Of a stretch of DNA of 64,000 bases, positions 47,637-58,700 are shown in pieces (the stretch's first letter is position 1; every line of letters starts with the position of its first letter). The position numbers and the translations under genes are program-made. Source of the stretch: Voacanga thouarsii (taxonomy: Eukaryota; Streptophyta; Magnoliopsida; Gentianales; Apocynaceae); assembly GCA_026120185.1 (NCBI GenBank), contig JANUWF010002024.1:1178001-1242000 (forward strand), in the 5' to 3' direction. The notes under the pieces were generated by a model. It saw only the letters and a list, made by a program, of their open reading frames with translations, had not been told where the DNA came from and ran no database searches.

Positions 47637-48124
47637 TAAAGGTGATAAAATATATATCCATTTGGATTTGGATGAAATTAAATGGAATCCAATCCATTTA
47701 AATCTATTTAGTTAATAGATTTATATGAATGGATTTAAATAGTTGACAGATGTTTATTTATCCATATTCATTCATTTATATATATTTTCAATTAGAAAAT
47801 TTATTTTATCACTATTTTTTTTTAATTAAAGATTAGTGGTGGAACCTATGTAACAGTGGAAGATATCACTTAAATCAAATAAATACATATTTTATTTTAC
47901 ATCACTTTATCCCTTATTAATTAGAGAGATGAGCTCTATGTATTAGTGGGACTCACCCCTTTTATATGAATTTTATATATCTAAATAGGTAATAATAGAT
48001 TAGTTGGATAGTTATTTAAATAAATATTCATTTCAGTTCATGAAATTAATTTTAACCATCCTTATCCATTTATTTTGGGATGGATTTGGATATCTATTTT
48101 ATTGTTATCTAAATTGCCACTATG
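47637..48124. mobile_element. hAT-like MITE, ~488 bp
   Basis: It interrupts the RNase H codons between C-D and N-K-S-A. The ends are TAAAGGTGATAAAATATATA at left and, reverse-complemented, CATAGTGGCAATTTAGATAA at right; the inverted similarity extends over ATAAAATA(T/G)ATATCC and GGATTTGGATG with a small gap. Flanks ACTGTGAC (47629-47636) and ATTGTGAT (48125-48132) are an 8-bp duplication with two transitions. Size, TIR style and 8-bp duplication fit a non-autonomous hAT element. No ORF is present. Confidence 0.65.
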
Positions 48125-48343
48125 ATTGTGATAACAAATCAGCTATCAATATTGTTCATAATCCTACATAACATGATAGGACAACATATATTGAAATTAA
48201 TGGATATTTCATTAAAGAAAAATTAGAGAAATGGTTACTGTATGTGTTCTATAGTCCATTAGAATATCAGTCAGTTGATATTCTAACAAATTAAGGGGTT
48301 ATATAGTTAGAGTTTCTATGATCTTATTTTCAAGTTGGGAATG
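48125..48343 (+). pseudogene. Copia D RNase H C-terminus
   Basis: It continues RNase H after the MITE: DNKSAINIVHNP, then DRTTYIEINGYFIKEKLEKW and YQSVDILTN, the usual C-terminal motifs of copia RNase H, with stops. The polypurine-like CAAGTTGGGAATGG at 48331-48344 ends the internal region. Confidence 0.8.
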
Positions 48344-48582
48344 GACAACATATATTCTGAGAGAATATCAAGGTGTAAATGAATTGTAAATTGATTAGGA
48401 AGATCAACTCCCTCAAATTAGGAAATTTGATTAGATAATTTTCCAAATTTAGTAGTGATTTAGTTTATCGTGTAACCTACTAAATAATACTATGTAATAT
48501 TAATTCATATAATCAAGAAATTTAGAATATTTTTTCATTTCATATTTCGTGTCATTTTCTTTTCTCTCAAATATGCAAACTC
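48344..48582 (+). repeat. Copia D 3' LTR remnant
   Basis: It follows the polypurine-like tract and contains the segment shared with 34712-34880. A plausible end is ACTCAACA at 48582. The boundaries are approximate. Confidence 0.5.
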
Positions 48583-49794
<1,212 letters not shown>

Positions 49795-50453
49795 GAAAAG
49801 GTTCTAGATCGATCAATCATAATGACATAATTATTAATTCCAATAATTGTCTAAAAATTCAATTACGTTCTTTTAGTGGAGTGGAACATAATTAATAAAT
49901 TATTTTTGAATTGATTAAATAATTTATTAGAGCTTAGTCTAACTGTATCCAGTCAGGTCCCTTTAGTGGCTCCTAATTATAGGATAATAGTGAATTATAA
50001 TTATTTATGATTTATTAATGAAAGTTACAAAAAATAAAAAAAAAATTGTATTTGAAATGGAATAGGACAAGTAGAAATAGTTGTACCTAACTATACTTGT
50101 CTTGTCCTATTAGGATTCATATTTGAGATAGAGTCAAATAAATATACATAGTCAGAAATAGCCAATTATATATATTGATTTAATACTATATATTAGGGTT
50201 GAGTGAGATACAATGTTCTCTTAGTTTTTGTGAGTGCACTCTCCACAAAGAGAGATAAAAATTCGATTAGCAATTTTTTGGTCCCGAGAGATTACACTGA
50301 AGAAGACTTGGGAGTTTGGAGCATTATTAGAAGGCCAAAAGCTTCTCAAGTCGTATTTTTGGAGACGATATCTATGAAAGTACGATTTGTTTCTCACGTA
50401 TTTATAAGATGTAATCTTGTTGACACATAAATATATCGATCATATTTCTAACA
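49795..50453 (+). repeat. Copia A2 5' LTR, 5' truncated
   Basis: It matches A1 3' LTR 22180-22694 from GATC(A/G)ATCAATC to the end CTAACA. The first several hundred bases expected from 60621 onward are missing. A TATA-like CTATATATTAGG lies near 50188. The ORF at 50203-50430 is within the LTR and is not supported. Confidence 0.8.
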
Positions 50454-50454
50454 A

Positions 50455-50472
50455 TTGGTATCCGAGTCTGAT
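50455..50472 (+). promoter_or_regulatory. Copia A2 primer-binding site
   Basis: TTGGTATCCGAGTCTGA follows the LTR end ...CTAACA directly. It resembles TTGGTATCAGAGC, so the initiator Met tRNA is the likely primer. Confidence 0.85.
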
Positions 50473-51561
50473 TTTGATATATGTTTATGTGTTAAGATTA
50501 AATCTTTTATGCATATATTAGTTAAGCAGTGTAGAAATAATACATTTATGTTCATGGTGAATGGTTTGATTAATTCAAAATAATTTTGTGGCCTTTGTTC
50601 TTGATTTGGTAAATATGTATAAATATTATCGAGTCTTGTAACAAAATCGGTGAATTACGTCTCCATGTTTCTCTTTTGAGTTATTTTATCTTTATGTTTA
50701 TTAAAAAAATGTAAAAATGTGTTAGAAATACTATAATTGTAATTGTCGAATGTTGAAGAAGGAAAATCGTTTGGGCACTAGAGCTAATTTGATGCATCAT
50801 CAATAGAGATTGGCATGGAATAGCACCGGAGGAGGCTTCTATGGACTAGTGCCTTTGGTGCACTGGGCTAGCAGCCAAGCACGCCCATTACTGGGCAGCA
50901 AGCTAGCCCTAGGATGGCACTGGCTTGGGCCTCATGGCCTGGACTGGCCCCGGGCCTAGCCTAGAGCCTGGGTCGACACTCGCTGGGCTGGCCCATAGGT
51001 GATGATTAGTAGTGCTAGGTTTTGAATCCAAGACACTAGCTTAGAAATGTAGCAACCTAACCACTACTCCAGTGAAGATCATGTGACATGAACTTAGTTC
51101 AACAAATTGATATTGCAGAAAAATTGAAGAATTAGCTATTTTGTTAGTTAATTATTATTTTCAATTGTAATCTTGCAATTTTACTTTTGTGTTAGGTTGG
51201 CCATTATTTTTATAATTTTTACTATTTTATTTTGATTGAATTATTTATCATTCATGTTAACATGCTATATAATTTACATTAATACCACTCTACGTACTAT
51301 TAGTTATGAATAACTAAATAAATCTTTTTATTATTAAATTTAAAAAAATAAGTGTGTAATGGTTAATTTTAATTAACCTTAGGCCTCTCCTACTAGCCCA
51401 TTAATAAAATTAATGTTTGCTACATACTATTTTAAATGGTCTCCCTTTAGGAAGACTACGTTATATTGATTTCTAGATTGGACCTCACATTTATTTAATA
51501 ATTATTTTTATAAGTTTAATTTATTCATTATTACCATATAGGTGATGTGATTGGATTGAAA

Positions 51562-51614
<53 letters not shown>

Positions 51615-52039
51615 AAAAATTTTGACTATTGAGGTTACACTTAATTAAAGACATTATACGGACTTTCTATAGAATATCCAAATGGCATCTATGATGGCCA
51701 AAATTTTAATGACACTAAAACTTATATTGCATTTGGATGCAAGATATATTAATTTTAGCGGGAAGGTCTAGGACTAACTGTAAGTTACATTGTTATCTCC
51801 TATAGAGGTACATGTTATTTTAGGATTTTAGGTTGTAGATCCTGGCCTAACTGTAAGTCACATTATTATCTCCTATAGAGTGCATGTTACTTTGGAGTTT
51901 TAGGTTGTCGTAATTTGATAGTAATCTTTATTACTACTTGAAATATTATCATATTGATCATGCATCATGACATAAAATTTTAATCATGGATTATGGTATG
52001 ATATTGACTCATATGTTTTATTTTATTTAATTTCAAAAA
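50473..52039 (+). other. Copia A2 untranslated leader
   Basis: About 1.57 kb. It contains a GC-rich island at 50790-51010, a tRNA-like segment on the minus strand at about 51010-51075, an (AT)n run near 51570-51610, and a local duplication of TAACTGTAAGT(T/C)ACATT with TATCTCCTATAGAG near 51776-51810 and 51848-51880. No ORF is recognised. Confidence 0.6.
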
Positions 52040-52850
52040 ATGACTACCAACACTTTATCCCTAATCTTAATAAAGAACTAATTGATTGGAAAAAATTTTA
52101 TTGATTGGAAAAGGAACGTAATAATCATACTCACTACTGAGAAGCTCAAATACATGCTGACTGAACCATGTCCTCCTAAACTTACTAATCCAACCACGTC
52201 CGAACAAAGGGCGACTTATGAGAAGTAGTTGAGTTCTGATAAGATGACTTGCTACTACATTTTAGGATCTATCTCAAACGTGTTGCAGCAGAAACATGAG
52301 AACATGACAATCGCTTAAAATATCATAAAAAGCCTCCAGCAAATGTTTGAGTACAAAGGTCAAGCAGCGGTGAGGCGTACAATGAATATGCACATGAAAT
52401 TCGGAACGCCTTGTGAGAGAACATATGTTAGAATTGATCGCTTAGTTTAACATGGTAGAGGTCTTAAAAGCTGAAATTAAGCTTGAGACTCAAGTTGATA
52501 TGGCTCTAGAAACTTTTCCGAAGATATTCTCTAGTTCAAGGTTAATTAACATGAACAAGATGCATATATCTCTTACAGAGTTAATGAAAGAGCTTGAGAA
52601 TATTGAGGCTACCCTAAAAGTGGAAAGTGACAACGTTTTTGTTGTGGCTCATGCTGGATCTTCCTCTTCTAAGCCCCAAGGCAAAGGAGAAAATAAGAGG
52701 AAACAAAATAACAAAATGGGGCCTAAGTAGCAGACTAAGAAGGTAAAAGTAGATGAAAAGCCCAAAGGCAAATATTTTCACTACATACAAAAAGGAAATT
52801 GGAAGTCTCAATGCCAAGGCTACTTAGCCAAATACAAGTAGGATACTGGT
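52040..52850 (+). pseudogene. Copia A2 gag
   Basis: The ATG at 52040 starts MTTNTLSLILIKN. After shifts come ILTTEKLKYMLTEPCPP, YYILGSISNVLQQKHENMTI and the open segment 52452-52730 with ETQVDMALETFPKIFSSSRL, ISLTELMKELENIE and a basic tail. A degraded zinc knuckle KYFHYIQKGNWKSQCQGY lies near 52770-52820, with its first Cys residues lost. It resembles copia B gag (2420-3198). Confidence 0.8.
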
Positions 52851-52879
52851 AAGTTATCCTATATTGAAACTTGTTGAGT

Positions 52880-53338
52880 GGTTGATCTATAAATACTTGG
52901 ATAGTAGATTCTGGAGCCACTAATCATGTTTGTAATTTATTGCAAGGTTCTAGGTAACCAGACATCTCAATGAAGGAGAGCATATTCTAAGGATTGGCAC
53001 AAGATCAGTGATATTTGTAAAAGCTGTTGGAGATATTTATCTTTATTTTGATAATAAACATTTAGTTTTGAAATATTATTATTATGTTCCCAACATTTAT
53101 CAAAATTTGATTTCAATGTCTTTGTTATTCAAATAAAAATATTTTCTTAAATTTTATAAATTTTCAGTAGAGATATTTTTTAATAACTCATTGATATGTC
53201 GTGAAAATTTAAATAATGATCTATATGTTTTAAAGCCTACCAATAGTTTGTTATATCATATTGAATCTAACAAACGCATTAAATTATCTCCTACTAATAA
53301 GACTCTCTTATATCATCTTAGACTTAGTCATATTAATC
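52880..53338 (+). pseudogene. Copia A2 protease and pre-integrase
   Basis: IVDSGATNHVCNLLQGS near 52905-52950 is an intact protease motif. Further on, YLYFDNKHLVLKYYYYVPNI leads to LISM; the open segment 53191-53388 encodes NDLYVLKPTNSLLYHIESNK and the zinc-domain start LLYHLRLSHIN. The reading is cut after SHIN by solo LTR F1 and resumes at 54924. Confidence 0.8.
53334..53338. repeat. F1 target-site duplication, left
   Basis: TAATC, repeated exactly at 54924-54928. Confidence 0.92.
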
Positions 53339-53896
53339 TGTTAGCTCTAAGGGCATTCTCGTGTGTTTTGACTTATGACAAATATTAATGAGGACTAACT
53401 TGTGTGACTTACATGTGATAGGACATGTTTGACCCCAATTCTTTCAAGGCATACAAATAAGATTGCTAAACAACTCTTAAGGAAATAGAGTCCAAAGTAG
53501 TGATTGATCAAGTACAACTTCAACCTAAGAGCTCGCAAAATCATGAAGTCCTTGTGAAAGAACTTTAGATTAGGAATCATTGTTAAGGTATTACTTGTAA
53601 AATTCCTATGTCTTCTTTACCTTATGATTCAATTTAGTTTACCTTAAAGCACACAAACAAAAAGATTTCAAACTATTAAGTCTTCAGAATTTTGGACGGA
53701 GTAGTTTGGATGGCTCTGCATCCAAAAGCTTCGTCCAATACTCTGTGAACAATGTAAAAATGTTTCTACCTAGAAAAGTGCCATTTTAGACTCACTTTTT
53801 GGATGCTCCCTCATCCGATCCTTAAGTCCAAAACTCTAAAAAATTTGACAGCATGAAACTAGCCGTTACTAGCCGTTGTTATCTTACTTTTTGCTT

Positions 53897-53905
53897 CTAT
53901 AAAAG
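53897..53905 (+). promoter_or_regulatory. F1 LTR TATA box
   Basis: CTATAAAAG, preceded by TTTTTGCTT, is at the same position in F2 (58342-58350). It probably marks the end of U3 with transcription starting about 30 bp downstream. Confidence 0.75.
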
Positions 53906-54112
53906 CATTTAAAACTCGATTTTGAAACAAATTTTTGTGCTATCTTTCTCATAAACACTCTTACACTTTAGAATACAAAAATCTCCCTTTTCATTGTGCT
54001 TCAAAGCGAAATCAAATAGCTCCAAAGGTAAAAAAAGGTACAAGTGCTTAAACTATTCATATTTGCTCAATCTGTGAGCTATTTCTGCATTTCTTTTTGT
54101 GATTTGTTGTGT

Positions 54113-54276
54113 AATAAGGTTGTGGTGTAAAACCTAGTTGGGGTAATCCTTATTTAGTGAATGTATTAAGGCTGTAGTATAAAACCCAGATGGGGTGAGC
54201 CTTGATTGTGTGTTTATAGAGGTTGGGTGTAAAACCAGGTGTGTTGATCCTCTTATGTAAGATTGGTGTAACTTAC
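54113..54276 (+). repeat. Tandem hairpin array in F1 LTR
   Basis: Three ~40-nt units with a shared core GT(G/A)TAAAACC and TGGGGT-like words have different closing stems: ATAAGG with CCTTAT (54114-54152), AAGGCT with AGCCTT (54167-54203) and AGAGG with CCTCT (54218-54253). A fourth short unit pairs GTAAG with CTTAC (54257-54276). Confidence 0.7.
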
Positions 54277-54888
54277 CACCATTGATTTGGGAAAAAGATT
54301 TTGGTGATTGTGTTGAAATTCTTAAGTAGGTACTTAAGGTAGTGGATGTAGATCAGTTGAGGATTGAACCACTATAAATCCTTGGGTTTTTTCTTCTGCA
54401 TTTTATCTACACTTTATCGCTGCATTTTCTCTAGTTGTCGATCAAAGAATTCTATCTTTATCTCTGCAATTTTGATCAGCTTTAAAGACTTTATTGTTCT
54501 ATAGTAAGTCTGTGTTTGTTATCTCAATCACCCATCTTTAAAATAGACCATATTCTCATTATTTAGTGGTGAATTAAAATATTCCTGTCTGCACTCCCAC
54601 AGTTGCGAAGCTAATGTGCTATTTATACCTGCAATTTTACTGTTCATCCGACTTGAGAGCTCTATACTTCTCTTTGCATTCATTGATTTGATTAAAGACT
54701 TTTATATAGTTAGGTGAATCTGTTATTATTGCTTTATCTACCCATCTTAACTATATATCTTCTTTTCATCATTTAGAGGAATTTTTGAAATTTCTTTAGC
54801 AATATACAAGTCTGCATTTTTGAACTCTTACTTTGTTCAGCCTTTATCAAAAAAACATCAAAGATTTTTTAAATCGCATTTGTTTGTC

Positions 54889-54921
54889 ATAAACCTTATT
54901 CACCCTTCCTGTAAGGTTTAT
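54889..54921 (+). repeat. F1 terminal hairpin
   Basis: ATAAACCTTA and TAAGGTTTAT form a perfect 10-bp stem with a 13-nt loop TTCACCCTTCCTG, ending 2 nt before the LTR end (CA at 54922-54923). F2 has the same structure with one compensated base-pair change. Confidence 0.85.
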
Positions 54922-55477
54922 CATAATCTAAATAGGATTCAAAAATTTGTAAAAAAACTGTCCTTTAAGTGACTTAAAGGTAGAATATTTTCAAGTTTGC
55001 AAATCTTGTTTGGAGGGTAAAATGACCAAAAGATCCATTTCTTCAAAAGGAAATAGAGCTAAGAAAGTCTTGAAATTAGTGCACTCTGATGTATGTAGAC
55101 TAATTAATGTTCAAGTTAGAGGTAGATATGAGTATTTCATTACTCTTACGGATGATTACTCAAGATATAAATATGGTTACCTAATGACGCATAAGTTTGA
55201 TCTCTTAGATAAATTCAAAGAATTAAAGGCTGAGGCTGAGAAGCAGTATGGTAAAACATTAAGATACTCCGATCAGATCGAGGTGGAGAATATCTATCCC
55301 ACGACTTTAGATCATACTTGTCAAAAAATGAGATTTTATCCCAACTAAGTGTACCAGGCACTCCACAACAAAATGGAGTTGCTGAAAGGAGAAGTAGGAC
55401 CTTGTTAGACATAGTCAAATCAATGTTTAGCTTCTCTACGCTAGGTATATCCTTTTGGGGAAATGTTATACAAACTA

Positions 55478-56237
55478 CAATATATATATTGAATATGGTT
55501 CCATCAAAATCTATCCCTGAAACTCCATTGGAATTGTAGAATGAGCGGAAGCCTAATTTAACATATACTCGAATTTGGGGTTGTCCTGCATATGTGCTAA
55601 AGGGAAAAATGGATAAAATGGAATTAAAATTAAATTTATGTCTGTTTGTTAAGTATCTAAAAGGAACAAGGGGATATTACTACTATAGTCCTTAAGATAA
55701 TAAAATATTTGTAAGTTAAAATGCAATTTTCTTAGAGGACAAGAACATAGAAGAACGTGGATAAAAGAGTAACATTATTCTGGAAGAAACCAAGGGAGAC
55801 ATTCCTAAGAAAATGGTTATAGAAACTCATACTTAAGATTCACATGGTGGCTTCATATCTATACCCCAATATATATTAAATATGTTTCCATCAAAATATA
55901 TCCCTGAAACTCTATTGTAATTGTAGAATGGGCGGAAGCCTAATTTGATACATACCCGAATTTGGAGTTGTCCTACATATGTGCTAAAGAAAAAGATGGA
56001 TAAAATAGAATCAAGATCAAATTTATATATGTTTATTGGATATTCAAAAGGAACAAGGAGATACTACTTCTATAGTTGTTAAGATAATAAAATATTTGTA
56101 AGTACAAATGCAATTTTCTTAGAGGACAAGTATATAGAAAAATGTAGATCCAAGAGTAGGATTATTCTGGAAGAAACCAAGAGAGATAATCCCAAGCAAA
56201 TGGTTATAGAAACCCATACTCAAGATTTACGTGGTGG
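55478..56237 (+). repeat. ~390-bp tandem duplication within A2 integrase
   Basis: The segment starting CAATATATATATTGAATATG near 55478 and ending near 55866 is repeated from CAATATATATTAAATATG near 55867 to about 56237. Both copies encode SIPETPLEL-like, TRIWGCPAYVLK-like and IILEETKGDIPKKMVIETHT-like text, but they have diverged, so the duplication is old. Confidence 0.85.
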
Positions 56238-57683
56238 ATACGTATCTATGCCAGTTAACATGCCAGATTCCAGTGGGAGAGAAATAGATGTTACGCCTTC
56301 TATACCCACTGACTCTTCGGCACATAGAGTGGGAGAACCTCCTACCCTTGTACAAACTCCAGTCGTTGAAGAATCAGTAGAACAGGTTCTAGTCAACGAG
56401 GAGCTATAAAGTGCAATCATCCAAGAACTTCCACAACTTAGACATAGTGGGAGAGTCATTCGACGTCCCTCTAGATACTTACTTTATGGAGAGGCTTTTC
56501 AAGCAATCTTTATTGGGAAACAAAAGGATCCCACTACGTATAAAGAAGCTATAGAAGATGTAGACGCAGACCATTAGAAGAATGCAATGGATTTAGAAAT
56601 GAAATCTATATACACTAACTCTGTCTAGGAACTTGTGAACTTATCTAATAGGGTAAGACCTATTGGGTACAAATGGGTTTACAAAAGAAAGAAATGAGTA
56701 GATGGGAAAGTGGAAACTTTCAAAGTTAAATTGGTTGCTAAGGGTTATACCCAACGAGAAACTGTCGATTATGAGGAAACCTTCTTGCCTGTGGCCATGC
56801 TAAAATATATAATAATCCTCTTATCCATTACAACTCACTTCGACTATGAAGTATAACAAATGGACGTCAAGACAGTATTCTTTAATGAAAATCTTGACGA
56901 GTATATCTATATAGTACAACCAGACGGTTTTATCCAAGAAGGTCATGAACATAAAGTTTGTAAATTGAATAGGTCTATTTATGGGTTTAAGCAAGCGTCT
57001 AGATCTTAGAATATTAGGTTTGATCAAACCATTAAATCTTATGGTTTTAGTCAGCGTCTTGATGAATTTTGGGTCTATAACAGAATCATAGATGGTAAGG
57101 TAGTTTTTCTTATACTGTATATTGATGCACAGTTTGATATGAAGAACTTAGGAGAAGCAAGATATGTTTTGGACATTTAGATACTTCGGGATATAAAAAA
57201 TAAACAGAAAACTTTATTCCAAGCTTCATATATTAACAAAATACTGGCAAGGTTTTTAATACAAAATTTCAAAAAAGGTTAATTGCCTTTCAGACATGGA
57301 AACCAGTTATCGCAAGAGTATAGTCCTAAAACTCCTAATGAAATTGGGTATATAAAACGAATTCCTTATGCATCAGCTTAGGAAGTCTCATGTATGCTAT
57401 GCTTTATACTCATCTAGACATTTGTTATGCTGTTAGAATGGTCAATAGATATCAGTCAAACCCAGGACCGGAACATTGGACAATAATAAAGTATATATTT
57501 AAGTATCTTCACAGAACTCGAAGATACATGCTAGTTTACTCGGTTCCAGACTTGGTACCTACAAGATACATTGATTCAGATTTTCAAGCTGATAGAGATT
57601 TTAGCAAGTCCACTTTAGGCTCTGTGTTCACTTTAGGTGGTGGTGCAATTGTGTGGAGAAGTATCAAATAATCTTGTATTGCT

Positions 57684-57688
57684 GACTT
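57684..57688. repeat. B' target-site duplication, left
   Basis: GACTT pairs with GACTC at 60244-60248 (one transition) and lies within the A-D-S codons of A2 RNase H. Confidence 0.75.
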
Positions 57689-57783
57689 TGAAAGACTGTG
57701 GAAAAATTAAATACGCAGAGGAAGACAGCAAATTAAAATTTTTTTCGAGACAAAGTTTAGAAATACTTACTTCTATGGTGTTT

Positions 57784-57788
57784 TACTT
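57784..57788. repeat. F2 target-site duplication, left
   Basis: TACTT, repeated exactly at 58701-58705. Confidence 0.9.
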
Positions 57789-58700
57789 TGTTAGCCCTAA
57801 AGGCATTCTCTTGTATTTTAACTTATGATAAATATTGATGAGGACTAACTTATGTGATTCACATGTAATAGGACATGTTTGACCTCTGTTCTTCTAAGGC
57901 ATGCAAATAAAGTCGCTAAGCAACTCTTAAGTAATGGAATCCAAGAATGGATGGTCAAGTAGAAGACCAAGCTTAAGAGATTGCATACCAAGAAATCCTT
58001 GTGGAAGAACTTTAGAATATGAATCATTATTAAGGTATTTCTTGTAAATTCCTATGTCTCTTTACCTTATTATTCAATTTATTTCTACCTTGAAACACAC
58101 AAACAAAAAGATTTCAAAGTTTTATATCTCAGAATTTTGGATTGAGTAATTTGGATGATTTTATATTCAAAAGATTCGTCTAAAATCCTGTGAACAGTGT
58201 CAAAATGTTTCTGCATGAAAAAGTGCTATTTTGGACTTACCTTTTGAATGCACCATTGTCCAAAACTTGAGTCCAAAACTCTGGCAAATCTGACAGTAAA
58301 AACTAGCAGTTAACTAGTCATTGCTGTCCTACTTTTCACTTCTATAAAAGCTATTTAAACCCAATTTTCTATAAGGTTTGTTTGAAATTCCATTATTTAG
58401 GTGCCTATTTTCTCTATTCTATTTGTTCTTGTTTGCCTTAGTTGCTTCAAAGATATTAGGATGAGATTATAGTAGAACTTTCTACTTTTCTTGAGGGTCT
58501 TTGAAGCTTAGTTTTTCAAGGGTTTGATAGAGGATATGTTGTTATTTCATTTCCTCCTTTTTTTTCTCTAGAAGAATCTCTATTTTGGTCCTATTTGGTT
58601 GAGCTGAACACATAACCAACTTAACCACTCACAACACCAAGAAAAAGCTCACACAAGATCATATCAATATACCTTATTCACCCCCCCCTAAGGTATATCA
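57789..58700 (+). mobile_element. Solo LTR F2, 912 bp
   Basis: It starts TGTTAGCCCTAAAGGC and ends TATATCA, with a perfect TACTT duplication. The first ~565 bp align with F1, including the TATA box at 58342-58350. After this the sequence is unrelated to F1 until the terminal ACCTTATTCACCC...TAAGGT hairpin (58667-58698). It lacks the F1 tandem hairpins. It inserted into solo LTR B', so it is younger than B'. Confidence 0.9.
58667..58698 (+). repeat. F2 terminal hairpin
   Basis: ATATACCTTA and TAAGGTATAT form a perfect 10-bp stem around TTCACCCCCCCC, 2 nt from the LTR end, in the same geometry as F1. Confidence 0.85.

Larger units (their letters stand above)
34712..48582 (+). mobile_element. 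Ty1/copia retrotransposon D, old, split by copia E and a MITE
   Basis: An LTR remnant at 34712-34960 resembles 48371-48480 (shared GGTGTAAATGA, AAATTGATTAGGAA, TTAGTAGT-ATTTAGTTT). Between them lie protease and integrase at 35397-36183 and, after the 9.2-kb copia E, the remaining integrase, RT and RNase H at 45391-48343. The reading continues from just before 36184 to just after 45390 in the copia integrase order. The gag is almost entirely gone. Stops are dense, so D is older than E. Confidence 0.75.
53339..54923 (+). mobile_element. Solo LTR F1, 1,585 bp
   Basis: It starts TGTTAGCTCTAAGGGC and ends TTTATCA, with a perfect TAATC duplication. No gag or pol is inside, so it is a solo LTR from recombination. 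A TATA box CTATAAAAG lies at 53897-53905. The first ~570 bp match solo LTR F2 (57789-58355). Downstream are three tandem hairpins around a GTGTAAAACC core (54113-54255), a palindrome CTTAAGTAGGTACTTAAG near 54331 and a terminal hairpin (54889-54921). Removing it restores the copia A2 zinc-domain reading. The large, TATA-bearing LTR recalls the SIRE/Maximus lineage, but this is an inference. Confidence 0.92.
54924..57688 (+). pseudogene. Copia A2 integrase and reverse transcriptase
   Basis: After F1 the frame continues with NLNRIQKFV, CKSCLEGKMTKRSI and KLVHSDVCRLINVQVRGRYE, then TDDYSRYKYGYLMTHKFDLL, which carries the integrase core acidic residues, to 55340. TPQQNGVAERRSRTLLDIVK and FWGNVIQTTIYILNMVPSKS follow. 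A ~390-bp tandem duplication (55478-56237) repeats the integrase C-terminus. RT follows from about 56640, with [10 protein letters not shown] near 56725, QMDVKT near 56860 and SIYGLKQAS near 56980. The YVDD region is deleted: LYID runs directly into FDMKNLGEARY near 57120-57150. RT-RNase H connection motifs run to 57670. Confidence 0.82.

Noticed and set aside
47637..48124. Small solo LTR
   Set aside because: It has no TG...CA ends or 5-bp duplication; 8-bp flanks and inverted ends fit a hAT MITE better.
52735..52920. Minus-strand ORF near A2 protease
   Set aside because: It is antisense to the recognised zinc-knuckle and protease text of A2.
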